64,000 nucleotides of DNA, from positions 1 through 64,000 of the forward strand of contig JANYJZ010000006.1 of NCBI GenBank assembly GCA_025358305.1. The letters are read 5' to 3'. The notes under the pieces are model-generated. The model was not told where the DNA came from. It ran no database searches and was given only the letters and a program-made list of their open reading frames with translations. The stretch is from Ignavibacteriota bacterium (lineage in GTDB: Bacteria; Bacteroidota; Ignavibacteria; UBA10030; SZUA-254). The translations under genes were made by a program, and so were the position numbers. Every line of letters begins with the position of its first letter. Within the stretch, counting starts at the first letter, position 1. Of the stretch, positions 1 through 9,386 are shown in pieces.

Positions 1-86
1 AGCAAAGGACCCAAAACTCTACTCCAAAAGCAACACACCAAAACCCTTGACAAACACCGTAAATCGTATGTATCTTAACCTCACCT

Positions 87-137
87 ACCTGACATTTCTA
101 CTAAGTTCTAAGACCTGACATTTCTATTAAGTTGTAA
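87..137. repeat. two imperfect 25-bp direct repeats
   Basis: Positions 87-111 and 113-137 match at 23 of 25 bases, with a period of 26. Both copies read CTGACATTTCTA-like then TAAGTT. They lie in an AT-richer stretch directly before the first gene. They could be tandem regulator sites or the end of a mobile element whose body lies left of the window; no transposase is visible here to decide. Confidence 0.6.
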
Positions 138-204
138 CAGACACCCCGAAGGTGCGCGTCATTCCTTGACTTTCTTCCCTCAGTTGCCTACACTATCACA
201 GCCC

Positions 205-1212
205 ATGGCGACCGAACCGACGTCCATATCGTTGCTAAGCCTCTTCTGCCAGAGTTGTTCCGTCGTCGCACGGGTCCTCAGCGGGGTCATGGTCGGCGTG
301 ATCCTCCTCTTCCTCTTCCCCCTCCTCGTCCCGTATCTCGAGAACGCCGATTCCTACGGGTACATCCGTTCCGCCGTCTCAGCAGAAAAGTCCATGACGA
401 GGATCGTCAAGAACAACATCCCGACGAAGGTCAACGGGACCGACGTCACCAGGTGGATCGTCGTCGCAACGGCGTTCTTCGCCAGCGGCGCACTCGGACG
501 CACATCCGGGAAGTTCCAGGGGAAGGCACAGTACCTCAAGTTCAAGAAGAACATCGACGTGTGGAAAGAGCAGATGCAGCTCTCCGACAACGCCATCGTC
601 CTGACGCCGCTCAAGAACAAGCTTGAGGAACTCAAGCACGCCAAGCCGCGGGACCGGGAGCAACTTCTGAGCGAATTCGTCGAAACGAAGAAGCAGCTCG
701 ACGCGATGGGCAGGGACCTCGCGTTCCTCGCCATCGACGTGGTCGATTCGACCGGCATGAAGCAGGGGGAGGAACGGGGGAGCGTCGAACACGATTTCAA
801 GGAGTACAAGCGGTTTGTGGAGCGCGCGTTCGTGACCTTCGGATGCCTCAAGTCCGCCTGGACGCCCGACGGAGTCATGGCAGCCTTCATCTCCGTCGAC
901 GCTGCGGTGCGGGCCGCGCGCGAGGTCATCACCGGGCTCGACACGTTCAACAGCTCCGTGAAATCGATGCGGAGGGATTTTGCGGTGCGGTGCGGCGTGA
1001 ACTCAGGGTTCGTGTACTTCGACGAATCGCGCCCGCTCGAGGAGGTGAGCGACCGGGTCATCGACATCGCGGGACACATGCAGAAGGCCGCGCGGCCGAA
1101 CACGGTCTGCGTCGCGAAACCGACGATCGAGCCGTTGAACGAGAGGAATGGATTTGAGCCGGCCGGCCGGATGGTCGACGGGTATGAAGTGTACGAATGG
1201 AAGAGGGGCTAG
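205..1212 (+). CDS. membrane-anchored class III nucleotidyl cyclase-like protein
   Basis: Predicted 335-residue protein with two hydrophobic segments (about 26-45 and 84-98), a charged linker likely to be coiled coil (about 105-170) and a C-terminal class III adenylate/guanylate cyclase homology domain (about 172-310). The first metal-binding Asp is D178 in AIDVVDST and the second is D222 in TPDGVMAAF. In the block that normally carries the transition-state Asn and Arg (VNxAAR) the protein has D287 and H291, so activity is uncertain. I chose ATG at 205; an in-frame TTG at 166 with a GAAGGTG-like site would add 13 residues. The stop overlaps the convergent cysS stop by three bases. Whether it makes cAMP, cGMP or nothing cannot be told from the sequence. 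Confidence 0.75.
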   Translation: MATEPTSISLLSLFCQSCSVVARVLSGVMVGVILLFLFPLLVPYLENADSYGYIRSAVSAEKSMTRIVKNNIPTKVNGTDVTRWIVVATAFFASGALGRTSGKFQGKAQYLKFKKNIDVWKEQMQLSDNAIVLTPLKNKLEELKHAKPRDREQLLSEFVETKKQLDAMGRDLAFLAIDVVDSTGMKQGEERGSVEHDFKEYKRFVERAFVTFGCLKSAWTPDGVMAAFISVDAAVRAAREVITGLDTFNSSVKSMRRDFAVRCGVNSGFVYFDESRPLEEVSDRVIDIAGHMQKAARPNTVCVAKPTIEPLNERNGFEPAGRMVDGYEVYEWKRG

Positions 1213-2660
1213 CGGCTCCGGCGCCAGCTCGTGGAGCCGTCCTTCGCGTCCTCCACCGTAAACCCTAGTTTCGCGAGCCCGTCGCGGATCGCGTCCGAGA
1301 GTTTCCACAGCTTGTTCGCGCGTACCTCCTGGCGGACGTCGAGCATGAGCGTCATGAGTTCCCCCACGTCCGCTCCCCCCTTCTCTTCCAGCTGTTCCGG
1401 TATGAGCCCCAGCACCTGTCCCCCCGTCTCGAGGAAGAACCGGTCGATCTCGGCGAGCCTCTCCGCGGAGAAGCCCTTGAGGGCAAGGCCCGCGTTCACG
1501 TCGCGCGCGATATCGAACAGGACCGCGATCGCCTGCGGGGCGTTGAAGTCGTCGTCCATCGCCTCGAGGAAAATCGTTCGTGCGCCGTCAAGGTCGAGGA
1601 GCGCTTCGGCTGCTGCCGCGCGGCCTGGCTCGAGCTTCATGGCCTCCCGGACGCTTCGGACGGTCTGGTGGAGCTTCTCGAGTCCTTTCGATGCGCCTTC
1701 GAGGGCCTCGTCGGTGAAGTCGAGCGTGCTCCGGTAGTGACTCTGCAGGATGAAGAACCGGACGACGACCGGCGAATACTTCCGAAACGTCTCCTTCAGC
1801 ATCATGGTGTTGCCGAGGGACTTGCTCATCTTTCGGCCGCCCACCGTGACGAGATTATTATGGATCCAGTACTTCACGAAGGGCTTGCCGGTGGCGGACT
1901 CGCTCTGGGCGATCTCGCACTCGTGGTGGGGGAACTGGTTGTCCATGCCGCCGCCGTGGATGTCGAACGACTCCCCGAGGTATTTCATCGACATCGCGGA
2001 GCATTCGATGTGCCATCCAGGAAACCCTACGCTCCACGGGCTCGGCCACCGCATGATGTGCTCCGGCTCCGCGCGCTTCCAGAGGGCAAAGTCGTTCGGG
2101 TGACGCTTCTCGGACTTCGTCTCGACGCGCGTCCCCGTCTCAGCATCTTCGGTCTTCCGGCCGGAGAGCTTCCCGTATGCCGTATCTTTCGCGACCTCGA
2201 AGTAGACCGATCCGTCCGCCTCGTACGCGAACCCGCCAGCGACGAGTTTTTTGATGAGCTCGATCTGTTCAATGATATGGCCCGTCGCCCGCGGCGCGAT
2301 GTCGGGCCGGAGGATGCCGAGCGCGTCCATGTCCTCGAAATAGCTCCGGGTATAGGCTTCGGCGATCTCCATCGGGTGCTTCTGTTCAAGGCGCCCCTGC
2401 TTCAGGAGCCTGTCCTCCCCCTCGTTCGCGTCGCCCAGGAGATGGCCGACGTCGGTGATGTTCTGGATGTACGTGACGGCGTAACCCCGAGAGCGCAGGT
2501 AGCGGACGATGACGTCGAACGACACGTAGCTCTTCGCGTGGCCGATGTGCGAATGTCCGTAGACGGTCGGGCCGCAGACGTACATCCCCACCTTGGCCGG
2601 GGCCATCGGCGTGAAGAGTTCCTTCTGTCGCGTGAGCGTATTATAGAGCTTCAGAGCCAT
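1209..2660 (-). CDS. cysS: cysteine-tRNA ligase
   Basis: Charges tRNA-Cys with cysteine in the cytoplasm. The 483-residue product has the usual family length. It carries the HIGH motif at about 38-41, KMSKS at about 277-281, and the zinc ligands expected by comparison with E. coli CysRS: C29, C220, H245 and E249. The ATG at 2660 is preceded by GAAGGATC, so the 30-residue upstream extension of the open frame is not coding. The gene starts 13 bases after the prolyl oligopeptidase stop and is the last gene of the ffh-rpsP-trmD-recN run. Its stop codon interlocks with the stop of the convergent cyclase-like gene. Confidence 0.96.
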   Translation of the reverse strand: MALKLYNTLTRQKELFTPMAPAKVGMYVCGPTVYGHSHIGHAKSYVSFDVIVRYLRSRGYAVTYIQNITDVGHLLGDANEGEDRLLKQGRLEQKHPMEIAEAYTRSYFEDMDALGILRPDIAPRATGHIIEQIELIKKLVAGGFAYEADGSVYFEVAKDTAYGKLSGRKTEDAETGTRVETKSEKRHPNDFALWKRAEPEHIMRWPSPWSVGFPGWHIECSAMSMKYLGESFDIHGGGMDNQFPHHECEIAQSESATGKPFVKYWIHNNLVTVGGRKMSKSLGNTMMLKETFRKYSPVVVRFFILQSHYRSTLDFTDEALEGASKGLEKLHQTVRSVREAMKLEPGRAAAAEALLDLDGARTIFLEAMDDDFNAPQAIAVLFDIARDVNAGLALKGFSAERLAEIDRFFLETGGQVLGLIPEQLEEKGGADVGELMTLMLDVRQEVRANKLWKLSDAIRDGLAKLGFTVEDAKDGSTSWRRSR

Positions 2661-2673
2661 CGTTGACGATCCT

Positions 2674-4881
2674 TCACGTTGTTCCTGTGCGGCTCGGCGC
2701 CGCAGCGGTGATGCCGTACTGACTGAGAATATACGCATAATCGAACGCAATTTCCCGTAACTTTTCGTACCGGCCGGAGGATCCGCTGTGCCCGGCGCCC
2801 ATGTTCACCTTCAGAAGCATGAGGTTGTTGTCGGTCTTGAGCGACCGGAGCTTCGAGACCCACTTCGCCCCCTCCCAATAGCTCACGCGTGGATCATTGA
2901 GGCCGACCTTGACGAGCATGTTCGGGTAGGCTTGGGCCCGAACGTTCGTGTACGGGCAATACGATTTGATGTAGTCGTAGTATTCCTTGATGTTCGGGTT
3001 TCCCCACTCGAGGTATTCCCCGATCGTCAGGGGAAGGCTCGCATCGAGCATCGTATTGAGGACGTCGACGAACGGGACCTGCGCGATGACGGCCGCGAAG
3101 AGATCCGGGCGCATGTTCGCGACGGCCCCGACGAGGAGGCCGCCTGCGCTTCCCCCTTCGATCGTCAGAAGGGAGGCCGAGGTGTACTTCTCTGCGATGA
3201 GATGCTCCGCGCAGGCAATGAAGTCGGCGAACGTGTTCTTCTTCCTCAGCATCCGCCCTTCCTCTTTCCAGTCCCTCCCGAGATCGCCGCCGCCCCTGAC
3301 GTGGGCCACGCCGTAGATGACCCCGCGTTCAAGGAGGCTCAGCCGAGCCGAGGAGAACATGACCGGTTCGGAGATCCCGTACGCCCCGTACCCCGTAAGG
3401 TACATCGGAGATGCGCCGTCCTTCACCATCTCTTTACGGTAGACAAGCGACAGAGGGACCTGTGTCCCGTCGTCCGACCGGGCGAAGACCCGCTCGGAGA
3501 CGTACGCGTCGGGGTCATAACCCCCGACGATCTCCTGGCGCTTGAGAAGGACGCGGTCGCGCGTATCGAGGTTATACTCGTAGACCGAGTGCGGCGTGAC
3601 GAACGACTGGTAGATGAACCGGAAGATGTTCGTCTCAAACAGGAGGTTCGTGCTGTTGAACGCGGAGTAGACTGGTTCGGGGAACGCGATTTCGTGCGCG
3701 GCGCCGGACCGGAGGTCGGTGACGCGCATCTTCTGAAGACCGTCCGCCCGGGCGAAGAGAACGAAGTGGTCGCGGAAGAACTCAACGCTCTCAAGCGTGA
3801 CGTCGGCCCGCGCGGGGACGACATCCGTCCAGCGCGCAGGTGAAGGGTCGTCCACCGGCGCCTTCACGAGCCTGAAGTTCCTCGCGTCGAGGTTCGTCAG
3901 GATGTAGAAGGAATCTCCGTGGTGGCTCACGGCGAACTCCACGTCGGGCTGCCGCGGAAGGATGACCCGCAGCGGGGAAGCGGGGTCGGCAGCAAGAAGG
4001 ACCCGTATCTCGTCGGACGTGCTCGCAGACGAGTGGGCGATGATGTAGGCGTCGCTTTTCGAACGGTAGGCGTAGAGCGAGTACAGTTCGTCCTTCTCCT
4101 CATAGAGGAGCACGTCGCCAGCCGGGTCTGAGCCGAGGGCGTGCCGCCAGAGCCGGTAGGAGCGTTTGGCCGCGTCGCGCGTCGTGTAGAAAAGTGTGGC
4201 ATTGTCCATTGCCCAGACGACCGATCCGACGTCCCGGATCCGGTCAGGACGCTCGATGCCGGCCGCGAGGTCCCGGACGAAGAGGTCGAAGGTCTCTGAC
4301 CCGTCGGTGTCGGCCGTGTAGAGGAGGATCGACTCGTCGGGGCTCACGTGCATCGACCCGATCGTGAAATACCCGTGCCCCTTCGAAAGCTCGTTCTCGT
4401 CGAGGATCACCGACTCGGGCGCTCCCGGCGCAAGCTCCTTGCGGCAATAGATGGGGTACTGCTTCCCCTGTTCGGTCCGCGCATAGTAAAGATGCGTCCG
4501 TTGGCGGTACGGGACGTCCATGTCGGTCTCCTTGATCCGGGCGAGCATCTCGCCGTAGAGCGACTCCCGGAGCTCCGAGAGGGGCTCGAGAACGCTCGCA
4601 GTGTAGGTGTTCTCCGCCTCGAGATACCGGATGACATCCGGGTTCGACTTGTCGCGCAACCAGTGGTAATCGTCGACGCGGGTATCACCGTGCACGGTGT
4701 CGGACTTCGGGACGCGGGGAGCGACCGGCGGCGTGTTTCCGGCGGACTGGGCGTCGCTCTGCGAGAGCCACCCGAGTGGCAGCGTGAGCGAAGCGAGCGA
4801 GAACGTCCGCATGAGGACACTTCCGTCGGCAAAGACCGGACGAAGGAACGAATCGAGGGCCGTGGAGAGAAGCGACATCAT
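2674..4881 (-). CDS. prolyl oligopeptidase family serine peptidase (S9A, oligopeptidase B-like)
   Basis: A 735-residue protein with the N-terminal beta-propeller and C-terminal alpha/beta hydrolase layout of S9A peptidases, which cleave short peptides after Pro or basic residues. The catalytic triad is visible: S578 in GGSAGG, D663 in GLNDPRV and H698 in GAGHSG. The start at 4881 lies one base after the recN stop and is preceded by CAGGGGATAGG, pointing to coupled translation. An alternative ATG at 4812, preceded by GGAAG, would leave a weak signal-peptide-like start. The two options differ on whether the enzyme is cytoplasmic or exported. Pro versus Lys/Arg specificity cannot be decided by eye. 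Confidence 0.9.
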   Translation of the reverse strand: MMSLLSTALDSFLRPVFADGSVLMRTFSLASLTLPLGWLSQSDAQSAGNTPPVAPRVPKSDTVHGDTRVDDYHWLRDKSNPDVIRYLEAENTYTASVLEPLSELRESLYGEMLARIKETDMDVPYRQRTHLYYARTEQGKQYPIYCRKELAPGAPESVILDENELSKGHGYFTIGSMHVSPDESILLYTADTDGSETFDLFVRDLAAGIERPDRIRDVGSVVWAMDNATLFYTTRDAAKRSYRLWRHALGSDPAGDVLLYEEKDELYSLYAYRSKSDAYIIAHSSASTSDEIRVLLAADPASPLRVILPRQPDVEFAVSHHGDSFYILTNLDARNFRLVKAPVDDPSPARWTDVVPARADVTLESVEFFRDHFVLFARADGLQKMRVTDLRSGAAHEIAFPEPVYSAFNSTNLLFETNIFRFIYQSFVTPHSVYEYNLDTRDRVLLKRQEIVGGYDPDAYVSERVFARSDDGTQVPLSLVYRKEMVKDGASPMYLTGYGAYGISEPVMFSSARLSLLERGVIYGVAHVRGGGDLGRDWKEEGRMLRKKNTFADFIACAEHLIAEKYTSASLLTIEGGSAGGLLVGAVANMRPDLFAAVIAQVPFVDVLNTMLDASLPLTIGEYLEWGNPNIKEYYDYIKSYCPYTNVRAQAYPNMLVKVGLNDPRVSYWEGAKWVSKLRSLKTDNNLMLLKVNMGAGHSGSSGRYEKLREIAFDYAYILSQYGITAAAPSRTGTT

Positions 4882-4882
4882 C

Positions 4883-6592
4883 CTATCCCCTGAGTCCCAT
4901 GAGTTCGCGGGCGCTCTTCAGCGCATTCCCCGTTACTTCCTCGCCGCTGAGGAGCTTGGCGACCTCCGCCACGCGCTCGTCGAGGGAGAGCTTCCGGACC
5001 CGAGTGAACGACCGCTTCTTCTCTTCCACTTTTTCGACGACAACGTGGCAGTCGGCGAGGCCGGCGATCTGAGGAAGGTGCGTGATCGCGATGACCTGGT
5101 GGAATTGTGAGAGCTTCTTCATGCTCCTGCCGACGGCCTGGGCGATGCGGCCGCTCACGCCGACGTCGATCTCGTCAAAGATGAGGAGCGGGAGGCGGTC
5201 CGATTTCGCGAGGATCATCTTCAGGGCGAGCATGACGCGGGAGATCTCTCCGCCGGAAGCGACCTTCACGAGCGGCTTGGGGTCCTCCCCGACGTTCGTG
5301 GAGAGATGGAACTCCAGGAGGTCCATCCCTTTCGGCGAGGCTTCGCGCCATTCCTTCCCGACGCGGACGACGGCGTCAGATGCGTCCTCTGCCTTGCGGT
5401 AGGATAGGCGTGTTTCGAACTGACCGTGTGCGATGCCGAGCTCCGAGAGCGACTTCACGACGGCGACATTGATCTTCCGCGCGACCTCGTTGCGCTTCTC
5501 GGAGAGCCGGACGGCGATCTCGGACGAACGTTCCCGGATGCCGTCGATGGAGCGCTGGAGCGCGGCGGTGGCCTCCGCGAAGTTCTCCGCAAGGTCGAGC
5601 TCCCGACCGACCGCATCCCGGTGGGAAAGTACAGCGTCGAGCGAACCGCCGTACTTCTTCTTCAGCATGGCGAGGTGTCCCAGGCGGTCGCGGATCTCGT
5701 CGAGGCGCCCGGGCTGGAATTCGATGCGGGAGTTGTAATGCTGAACGAACTTCGCGAGCTCGTCGACGATGGCGGCGGCCGATGACGCTTCCGCGCGGTA
5801 TTCTTCGAACGACTTGTCGATAGCCGCGAGGTTCTCGAGTTCGTTCCGGGCGATGACGAGCTGGTCGTGCACCGCGTTCTCGCCCTCGTAGAGCATCTGG
5901 TAGAGGCGTTCCGTTGCTGCGTGGAGCCGCTCGGCGTTCTCGAGGATCGTGAGTTCCGATTCGAGGGCATCCTCCTCGCCGGCCTTGGGTTGGACGGCGT
6001 CGATCTCACGCGCCTGGAACTCGTAGAGTGAACGCTTCTCCTGGAGCTGTTCCTCCCGGGCGCGCAGTTCCCGGAGCTCCCGGAGGAGCGAGCGCGCCGC
6101 GTGGAAGGAGGAATCGAACTCCTTCACGAGCCCCGCGAGGCTGCCGAAGTCGTCCACCATGTCGACGTGCGTCTCCGGTCTGAGGAGCGACTGGTGTTCG
6201 TGTTGGCCGTGGAGGTCCACCATCATGTCCCCCACTTCCTTGAGGACGGCGAGCGTCGCCGGCGTATCATTGATGAACGCCCGGCTCGCTCCCTTCACGG
6301 TGAGCTCGCGCCGGAGGATAAGCTCATCCCCGAAATCGAATTCGTGCGCGGCGAGGAGCGATTGGAGCCTTTTGTTCCCCGCGACGGTGAACATCCCCTC
6401 GACGACCGCCTTCTCGGCCCCCTTGCGCACGGCGTCAGAATCAGCCCTTTCACCCAGGATGAGCCCGAGGGCGTCAATGATGATCGATTTGCCCGCGCCG
6501 GTCTCGCCGGTGATGATGTTGAGCCCGCTCTCGAACTCGATGGTGAGCTCCTCGATGAGCGCATACTGCTTGATGGTGAGCCGTGTCAGCAT
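4883..6592 (-). CDS. recN: DNA repair protein RecN
   Basis: SMC-like ATPase that helps hold and repair double-strand breaks. The 569-residue product matches the usual RecN length. The Walker A GETGAGKS lies near residue 30, long coiled-coil arms fill the centre, and the C-terminal half has the signature GGEISRVMLALK followed by Walker B LLIFDEIDVGVSG. It starts three bases after the MqnA-like stop and ends one base before the prolyl oligopeptidase start, so it is inside the operon. Confidence 0.96.
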   Translation of the reverse strand: MLTRLTIKQYALIEELTIEFESGLNIITGETGAGKSIIIDALGLILGERADSDAVRKGAEKAVVEGMFTVAGNKRLQSLLAAHEFDFGDELILRRELTVKGASRAFINDTPATLAVLKEVGDMMVDLHGQHEHQSLLRPETHVDMVDDFGSLAGLVKEFDSSFHAARSLLRELRELRAREEQLQEKRSLYEFQAREIDAVQPKAGEEDALESELTILENAERLHAATERLYQMLYEGENAVHDQLVIARNELENLAAIDKSFEEYRAEASSAAAIVDELAKFVQHYNSRIEFQPGRLDEIRDRLGHLAMLKKKYGGSLDAVLSHRDAVGRELDLAENFAEATAALQRSIDGIRERSSEIAVRLSEKRNEVARKINVAVVKSLSELGIAHGQFETRLSYRKAEDASDAVVRVGKEWREASPKGMDLLEFHLSTNVGEDPKPLVKVASGGEISRVMLALKMILAKSDRLPLLIFDEIDVGVSGRIAQAVGRSMKKLSQFHQVIAITHLPQIAGLADCHVVVEKVEEKKRSFTRVRKLSLDERVAEVAKLLSGEEVTGNALKSARELMGLRG

Positions 6593-6595
6593 GGG

Positions 6596-7372
6596 TCAGT
6601 GGGTCGCAGTGAGTGGTGCGGACGATGCGTCCGGTAGAAACTTCATGTCGGGAATGTCCTTGAGGATCCCGTGATAGTAGGCCATCCGTAGGAACTCGGT
6701 GAGCGCAGCGATGTCGTCGGGGCCGAGCGTGTACCCGAGCGCGCCTCCGTGGATAGCCCCGAGCCGCGCATCGGCGTCGCGGCCCGTCGCACGGAGCCTC
6801 GCGACCTGCGCCTGCACGAGTGCGCCGGGCCGGGTGGCCCAAAGACCGTGGACGTACGGGAGCCCCGTGGTGTCCTCCCATTCGTCCGTGACGTCAAGCT
6901 TTCGGTCCCATCCGGCCATCGCGGCGGCGGCGTCGCCGCTCACGAGGACCGCGTCCGCGGACCGCAGGGCTTCGGCGGGGGGGACTGCGACAGGGACGAA
7001 CTTCGGAACGATGTCGTACTTTTCCGCCATGACGAGGTGCGTCAGGACGATCTCCGCGCTCGAACTCGGTTCGACCGCGATCGTCCTGAGGCGCGGGGTC
7101 CCCTCCCGGAACAGGAGGAGGATCGTGCTGGTTTCCCCACGGGACACGACGCCCGCATCCGGAATGAGGGAGTAGTGCGTGTACTCCCGCGCATAGTCGA
7201 CGGGGGATAAAAAAGCTCCGTCGAGGTTTCCCTGACGGAGCTCAATCGCTAACTGGGCGGAAGACTCCGTCACCAGTTCAAACGCGGATGCCGCGGGGCT
7301 TTCCGACCCAGCGAGCCCGACGAATAGCGGTCTGGCGTACGCGTGAGGGATGACCCCGAGCCGGCGAGCCAT
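6596..7372 (-). CDS. MqnA/MqnD family protein (futalosine menaquinone pathway)
   Basis: A 258-residue protein with a periplasmic-binding-protein-like fold of the VitK2_biosynth family. Visible family features are the start RLGVIPHAYARPLF, GNLDGAFLSPVDYAR, VVSRGETSTILL and SADAVLVSGDAA. MqnA dehydrates chorismate to 3-enolpyruvylbenzoate and MqnD acts later in the same menaquinone route; this copy looks closer to MqnA. No other menaquinone genes are in the window. It begins five bases after the rplS stop with no strong ribosome binding site, consistent with coupling to rplS. Confidence 0.75.
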   Translation of the reverse strand: MARRLGVIPHAYARPLFVGLAGSESPAASAFELVTESSAQLAIELRQGNLDGAFLSPVDYAREYTHYSLIPDAGVVSRGETSTILLLFREGTPRLRTIAVEPSSSAEIVLTHLVMAEKYDIVPKFVPVAVPPAEALRSADAVLVSGDAAAAMAGWDRKLDVTDEWEDTTGLPYVHGLWATRPGALVQAQVARLRATGRDADARLGAIHGGALGYTLGPDDIAALTEFLRMAYYHGILKDIPDMKFLPDASSAPLTATH

Positions 7373-7377
7373 GAAAC

Positions 7378-7722
7378 TTACGAGACGGAGGTCTTCTGCC
7401 GGATCTGCTTGGCCGCGAGCGTGCGGATGTAGTACATCTTCGCGCGGCGAACCCTGCCGGCCTTCAGCACTTCGATCTTCGCGACGCGGGGGGAATGCAC
7501 CGGGAAGATGCGCTCGACGCCGACGCCGTTCGAGACCTTACGAACGGTGAAGGTCGTGCCGAGACCAGCGCCGCGGCGCGAGATGACGACGCCCTGGAAC
7601 TGCTGGATGCGCTCCTTGTCGCCTTCCACGACTTTCACGTGCACGATGATGGTGTCGCCGGGGCCGAATGCCGGGACATCGCTCTTCATCTGTGTTGCTT
7701 CGACCAGTTTCATCTTGTCCAT
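7378..7722 (-). CDS. rplS: 50S ribosomal protein L19
   Basis: A 114-residue L19 of standard length, with the typical block [23 protein letters not shown] and the C-terminal KMYYIR. L19 sits at the 30S-50S interface. The ATG is preceded by AAGGAG about eight bases upstream. It follows trmD by 17 bases, the classical rpsP-rimM-trmD-rplS order. Confidence 0.98.
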   Translation of the reverse strand: MDKMKLVEATQMKSDVPAFGPGDTIIVHVKVVEGDKERIQQFQGVVISRRGAGLGTTFTVRKVSNGVGVERIFPVHSPRVAKIEVLKAGRVRRAKMYYIRTLAAKQIRQKTSVS

Positions 7723-7739
7723 GGTGGTACTCCTTGCAT

Positions 7740-8414
7740 TTATGATAAAAGATCGTTTCGTCGGAGCCGCGTTCGCTCAACTCGCTGCTCCCTGCGCCAG
7801 CGCTCCACGGCCTTGTGATCTCCCGAGAGCAGCACATCTGGCACCTTCATCGACCGGAATTCCGGAGGACGCGTGTAACTCGGACCGTCCAGGAGGTTCT
7901 CCTGGAAGGAGTCCGTCAGCATCGATTCGCCGTCCCCGAGCACGCCCGGAATGAGGCGGATGACGGCATCAACAAGGACGAGCGCCGCAAGCTCTCCGCC
8001 CGTCAGGACGTAATCGCCGATCGAGATCTCGCGCGTGACGATCGCCGTACGGACGCGCTCATCGATGCCTTTGTAGTGTCCGCAGAGCAGGATCACGTTC
8101 TCTGCGAGCGACAGCCTGTTCGCCGACTGCTGCGAGAAGGTCTCTCCGTCGGCGGAGAGGTAGATGACCTCGTCGTACTTCCGTTTCTTCTGCAGAGCCT
8201 CGATGCACGCGAATATCGGTTCCGGCTTCAGGATCATGCCCGCGCCGCCGCCGTACGGCGTGTCGTCGATCGAATGGTGCTTGTCCGTCGTGTACTTCCG
8301 CAGATCATGCACCCGGATCTGCACGAGCTTCTTCTTTCTCGCCCGGCGGATGATGCTCTCGTTGAGAGGGCTTCGCACAAGCTCCGGGAACCCGGTGATG
8401 ATGTCGATTCTCAT
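7740..8414 (-). CDS. trmD: tRNA (guanine37-N1)-methyltransferase
   Basis: SPOUT-class enzyme that methylates G37 of tRNAs from S-adenosylmethionine and prevents +1 frameshifts. The 224-residue product shows the N-terminal [11 protein letters not shown], the TPYGGGAGM block and the trefoil-knot motif [16 protein letters not shown] followed by RLIPGVLG. It is slightly short of the roughly 245 residues usual for the family because of a shorter C-terminus. It lies 13 bases after rimM. Confidence 0.97.
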   Translation of the reverse strand: MRIDIITGFPELVRSPLNESIIRRARKKKLVQIRVHDLRKYTTDKHHSIDDTPYGGGAGMILKPEPIFACIEALQKKRKYDEVIYLSADGETFSQQSANRLSLAENVILLCGHYKGIDERVRTAIVTREISIGDYVLTGGELAALVLVDAVIRLIPGVLGDGESMLTDSFQENLLDGPSYTRPPEFRSMKVPDVLLSGDHKAVERWRREQRVERTRLRRNDLLS

Positions 8415-8427
8415 GCGGTCGCCGCTT

Positions 8428-8937
8428 CTACCCTTGCTCCAGGCCTTCGATCATCTGCACCGTGATCTTCCGGTTCTTCAGATCGACCTTGCGCACAAAC
8501 TCTTTGACCGCGGGGAGGAGGAACGCTCCCATCGAGGTCCGGACGCTCCAAATGTCCTGCGCGGGGAATTTCAGGATCTCTTCGACGGTGCCGACCAAGC
8601 GGCCGTCGGTGTCCCAGATCTCGCAACCCACGATATCATGTATGAAAAATGAGCCTTTCGGCGGCGCCTTCGCCTTCGCCTCTTCGACGAAGAGGAGGTT
8701 GTTCCTCAATTTCTCCACCGCGGTCCGGTCGTCGATCCCTGAGAACTTCATGACGACGGAACTGGGCCGCACGATGACATCTTCGACGACGTACGGGAGG
8801 GCAGCCTGTTCCGACGCACCGATGAACACGTCGCGCAGGGTTTCCGTTCGGGCAAGATCCCCGGAGGCGGGGTAGAACTTCACGTATCCCTTAAGGCCGA
8901 AACAGCCTCCGATCTTCCCTGCCACAAACAACGTCAC
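8428..8937 (-). CDS. rimM: ribosome maturation factor RimM
   Basis: A 169-residue factor that binds S19 and helps mature the 30S head. The N-terminal AGKIGGCFGLKGYVKFYP matches the RimM beta-barrel start, and the C-terminal PRC-barrel contains GSFFIHDIVGCEIWD and the LLPAVKEFVRKVD block. The position between khpA and trmD fits the family. Confidence 0.95.
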   Translation of the reverse strand: MTLFVAGKIGGCFGLKGYVKFYPASGDLARTETLRDVFIGASEQAALPYVVEDVIVRPSSVVMKFSGIDDRTAVEKLRNNLLFVEEAKAKAPPKGSFFIHDIVGCEIWDTDGRLVGTVEEILKFPAQDIWSVRTSMGAFLLPAVKEFVRKVDLKNRKITVQMIEGLEQG

Positions 8938-8979
8938 GCGCGTTCGGCTCCTTGCTTCAAGCGCCGTTCTCTTTCGGCG

Positions 8980-9210
8980 CTAATCCAGTACTTCCAGGGT
9001 TACCTTCTTGCCGGCCTTCTTTCCGACCGCGGCGACCAGCGTCCGCAGTGCGAAAGCGGTCCGTCCCTTCTTCCCGATCACCTTGCCGATGTCGGGCTGT
9101 GCGACTCGTAACTTCAGGACGAGCTTGTCGTCCACCATCTCTTCTTCAAGTACTACGCTGTCGGGTTGATCTACGAGGTGTTTGGCGATGAATTCGATGA
9201 ATTCTTTCAT
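8980..9210 (-). CDS. khpA: KH-domain RNA-binding protein KhpA (YlqC)
   Basis: A 76-residue single KH-domain protein with the GxxG loop in VIGKKGRTAFALRTL. KhpA proteins bind RNA and, with KhpB, influence cell elongation in Firmicutes; the role in this lineage is not established. The ATG at 9210 has a strong TTGGAGGTCTC upstream, so the 18-residue extension of the open frame is rejected. It lies between rpsP and rimM, its usual place. Confidence 0.94.
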   Translation of the reverse strand: MKEFIEFIAKHLVDQPDSVVLEEEMVDDKLVLKLRVAQPDIGKVIGKKGRTAFALRTLVAAVGKKAGKKVTLEVLD

Positions 9211-9386
9211 GAGACCTCCAAACGAACCATGAATTCCGTCGAATCTCTGCCGGCAGGAGAACACAAGAGCCGAGCCGGCATCCGTGAAATTCCTTGCACC
9301 GTCGTGTGCGGAACGGTTACGTCTGTAAGTTATGAAAACCCGAAACTCTCTCGCGCGTTCCCGATCATCCCTGCCGGGCGAGCCTC

